Assembly: GCA_027886175.1 (NCBI GenBank)
Contig: JAJNNQ010000075.1
Location: 6,923,001 to 6,987,000, forward strand
DNA: 64,000 bases
Reading direction: 5' to 3'
Source of the DNA: Phylloscopus collybita
Taxonomy: Eukaryota > Chordata > Aves > Passeriformes > Phylloscopidae
The notes under the pieces are model-generated. The model did not search any database. It was not told where the DNA came from and was given only the letters and a program-made list of their open reading frames with translations. Positions 60,858 through 64,000 of the stretch are shown piece after piece. The stretch's first letter is position 1, and each line of letters starts with the position of its first letter. The translations under genes and the position numbers were made by a program.

Positions 60858-61533
60858 CCAGATGTATGATTAATAAGGTGTGAATCTTACTCTACTGGCT
60901 ACCAGACTGGTGGTGAAGACACCACACTCTCAAATATACTTCTCTGCATCAAGGTACCATCTGACAAGGTCCAGCAGAAAGGGGTGCTCTGTAGTACAAG
61001 CACATCAAAAATACAGTCAATCTAGGAGTTTAACAAGGAGAAGGGTTAAAAATAGGCACAAGCCCCATAAACATGAAGTGATTTGTTCCACGTGAAGCTG
61101 GGTTCCACACCTCCCAATGGCCTTTGGAAGACCCTCCTTGCCAGAGAACACAGCCGTCAGCAACAGTGGGCAAATATAAAGGTTTCATTCTAAACTCCTG
61201 AGCCTGCCATTCCCTCCCCGAAGTTCCCAAGCTGAAAACATTTCTAATGATATAAAATTCATAACAGAGCTCTGTTCTGGACTGATGTGCCATTGCAAAG
61301 CCCTTTGTCTGCTGCTCATAAAAAAATCAGAAACCTTAATTTTTGTTCACACCAATTAGCACTTGCTTTCCAGAGCCAGGGTGCTGACACCAAGTCCCAA
61401 GTGAATAATGACAGCCTGTGTTGTGCAAGCAGGCACTGAGCATGTCAGCTGAGCCTCAGACAGCCTCAAGAGGAAACACATCTCAGCAGAGAAGTATCTT
61501 AATTTGGGGTTCTTTTTTACACTGGGGTCTTGA

Positions 61534-61599
61534 TGGCTGGGCTTGATGACCTTAGAGGTCTTTCCAACCTTAAGAACCCTATGATTCTGTGATTCTATA
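61534..61599 (+). mobile_element. CR1 LINE (or CR1-tailed SINE) 3' tip (sense)
   Basis: 'tggctgggcttgatgacctt', 'agaggtctttccaacctta' and the terminal 'atgattctgtgattctata' are the last ~65 bp of a CR1-type 3' end. Bird tRNA-SINEs carry the same tail, but no tRNA-like head is seen upstream, so a severely 5'-truncated CR1 is preferred. Confidence 0.8.
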
Positions 61600-64000
61600 C
61601 AGCATCTTCACAAATGGGTCAAGGTTGAAGGAGTTACTGGATGTTAACATATATTACTTTAAAGCCTGGTTAAAAGAAATCAAGGGCTCTTCACATCCAA
61701 TGTGATTGTCACATGTGGCTCACATTGAAGCATAAAGTGATTTATGTCCCAGGTTTTGTAATGGTCTGTGTTTCAGCATCCTTGCAGTCTAGTTGGCAAT
61801 TCAAATTCAAATGTCTGGGCCAGATGGAGATGAATGCTGTCTGAGGCAGTTCTGGGAGTTACATCCAGGGCTCCTTAGAATAGAGACAAGGAGTGGCTTC
61901 TTTGGAGAGAACTCGAACCCTGTCCTCATTGGTATCCTCTGTGTTATTAAGAAGCTCCAAGGCAGATTTTCCCCACCACAGGCCTGGTGAGTGAAAACTT
62001 CTTCAGCAGAACCCAGGATGGGAAAAAAGCTCAATATATGAACTTCAGCTTGAGCTGAAGAGATTCCCATTGGCTTCAGTTTCTCTTGCACTGCTGTTTC
62101 CATGGCAGTGTCTGGGTGCTGGTGGCTTCACTTCCAGCTGCAGTATTTTGTCCATGATTCCTATTTAAATGTGCTGCCCATGGCTGTATGATTTTTAATT
62201 GGAGTGAGTCTGGCATTCCCCAGCAGTCTTGCTGTGGCTTTACAAAGAAGCAGAGGCAGGACGAAGGCTTATATGCTGCTGAGCTGAACTCAACTGAACT
62301 GGACTGAAATCAATTTGTTTGCAACATAGTTTGACATTTTAACAAAACAGTGGCAAATAACTGTAATTTCATTTTTATTGTGCTAAGAATAGGAACACTG
62401 AGAACAGAAAATGGCATCTTCATTGCACCTGAAGAATTGAGGCAGTAAGAGGGATGGGATCCATAAGCTGATTTTTGACTATGCATATAAATGATGGTTT
62501 TTTCCTCACCAGCATTACCGAATGCTTTTAATTAAAGAAGAGTGTTTATAATTTACATCTTGGCTTTCTGAGAAATAAGGTGTAAGAGAAATGAGAGGAA
62601 AGAAGCATGGTCTAGCTGCACGTCTGAGAAGGCTGTGTGTCAATAGCAATCTCCAGGATAACATTTTTATTTCTGTGAGATAGACCTCTTCCTTAGTTAC
62701 ACAACTTTCTTAGTAATTATACGTAATCACTGCAGTTTTACATAATGACAACACTTACATATAATGACTGCATGGGCCATGACAATTTCTACTGTATTGG
62801 TCTTTTAGCTTTCAGTTGTATATTTAAGGAAGGAGAAGACAATATACACACCAGCAAAGAGCTGGTATTTTAGGCATGTCTTTACCCCTAAATAAAATTT
62901 AGTTTGAACCTGTTGGAAGAACGGGGATGAAATTGTTTCCAACATACTTCAAAATGCCAGACTTCAAGCAATGAGGGCCATTGCTAAGCACAGGAGTTGT
63001 CTTTGCTCTCTGAGAAATGCCAGAGCCTGGGTACACAACAGAGAGCACCAACTCCAGGAGTTGTCCAGCTTGCATCCTCTCTTATGGGTCAGCTCAGAAA
63101 AAGCACCCTAGTTTTATAGTTGAGGCATAGCTGGATAGCTTATAAAAACAAGTGATGAGCTAAAAGCTGTAAGGATGAAAATCCTGCCTGTCAGGAAAGC
63201 TGATGGTCTGGACTCATGCAGGTCAGGAAGTCTTTTCTGCCCAGGGGCTGCTGACAGGTACTCCAGCTCTGAATGGAGATTTCTCAAGGGCTTCAGTTTT
63301 AGAGGTCAGTCAATGATCTTCCCCTGTGTGGGCAGGGTTAACAAACATCTCAGCACATTCCAAAGAAATACCTATGTACCTCACCAGTTCTGCAGTGTTG
63401 CATCTCTGATCCTTTAAATATGTATTGCCCACTCTTTTATTGGGATGATCTTTCATTTCCCCAGAAATTTCAGGAAAGACACTTTGCATGCAAGGAGGAA
63501 GGGGCTGAGGAAATGCATAGCACTCCTAGCATCAAGGAAAGTGGGTCCCAGCCTGGGAGGTTCCTAAAAGCCCTGCAAGAGGTGGGAAGGGTTGCCTACC
63601 AAGTCCCTAAAAGTCACAGGGGAAAAAAAAAATGTGCTACAAAGTTTAGGAGAATTTATCAAGTATATTTTTTCTGGATGTATAGGCCGCTACTGGATCA
63701 TGAGAGTACAACAGTACAGTGGCCTCATTAGAGGGGTATGCGTGACTCAGGTCCCAGTGAAGGCTGTCATGACCTCCTGTGAGGAGTGCAGACATCCCTG
63801 AAGACGAGATATCTCTGAGAATGTGGCAACTCAGTCCCACTCTGAGGACGTATATTTGTTAAACAGCAATACCTTTTCTCCCTCAATTTCGCCTTCCAAT
63901 TTACCAGCACAGCCGTTTCCTCAGCCTGGCACTGACAGTCTCTCTTTTGGAGTGCTGTGCATCTGCCCAGCCCGCTGCAGACAGAGCCAGGCTCGCTCCC
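61600..64000. other. Unique sequence, nothing recognised
   Basis: No gene, RNA gene or clear repeat. The last ~100 bp become somewhat more GC-rich, but there is too little sequence to call a promoter or exon at the edge. Confidence 0.5.

Larger units (their letters stand above)
54533..61533. other. 7 kb of repeat-poor unique sequence
   Basis: No gene or repeat family is recognised. Minor structures are an imperfect hairpin at 57254-57286, a perfect 18-bp palindrome at 58765-58782 and an (AAAC)n run at 60831-60857. Low repeat density would suit a constrained regulatory stretch, but this is not evidence on its own. Confidence 0.5.

Noticed and set aside
62270..62310. Short tandem-like 'gctgaactcaactgaactgg' repeat
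   Set aside because: Only about three imperfect decamers; below what can be called a repeat array.
1..64000. CRISPR arrays, operons, phage genes, insertion sequences, tRNA or rRNA genes
   Set aside because: None was seen. The repeat content is avian retroelements, and open frames are short and non-directional, as in vertebrate non-coding DNA.

Overview
The window looks like intergenic (or deep intronic) DNA from a bird, most likely a passerine. The bird call rests on ten fragments of the avian CR1 non-LTR retrotransposon and at least five LTRs of bird endogenous retroviruses. The CR1 copies show the usual 3' tails with 'gattctatgattct'-type repeats, phrases such as 'cccttccaacccaa', and ORF2 endonuclease fragments. 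The passerine call is weaker. It comes from memory of the LTR families, not from a search. There is no bacterial or viral gene organisation: no operons and no ribosome-binding sites. All open frames are short (170 codons at most) and occur on both strands, as expected by chance.

No cellular protein-coding gene, rRNA, tRNA or CRISPR array can be supported. Layout: 1-8540 is unique AT-rich DNA with small palindromes. 8541-10576 holds an A/C-only tract, a 48-base poly-T and an internally deleted ERV LTR. 13217-18371 is a repeat cluster: a sense LTR with a poly(A) signal, several CR1 pieces, a degraded antisense LTR, and an antisense CR1 of about 600 bp. 19189-19247 is a microsatellite. 24-25 kb holds a 15-bp perfect inverted repeat and the best-looking candidate conserved regulatory element. 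26854-28100 is an antisense CR1 that keeps endonuclease-region coding but has lost the reverse transcriptase. 33785-34100 and 37583-38033 are sense CR1 tails. 48246-48900 is a GC-rich LTR ending in an A-rich tract. 50787-52222 is a second cluster ending in a textbook antisense solo LTR with a 5-bp target-site duplication. 52228-64000 is nearly repeat-free, with one CR1 tail at 61534-61599.

There is no gene network to describe. The functional content, if any, is probably distal regulatory. Several AT-rich blocks with homeodomain-, FOX- and E-box-like cores look like vertebrate conserved non-coding elements, but that can only be decided by cross-species alignment. I found no convincing undescribed system. 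The observations most worth checking are the rearranged CR1, the LTR promoter candidates, the 24.1-kb inverted repeat and the candidate conserved elements.
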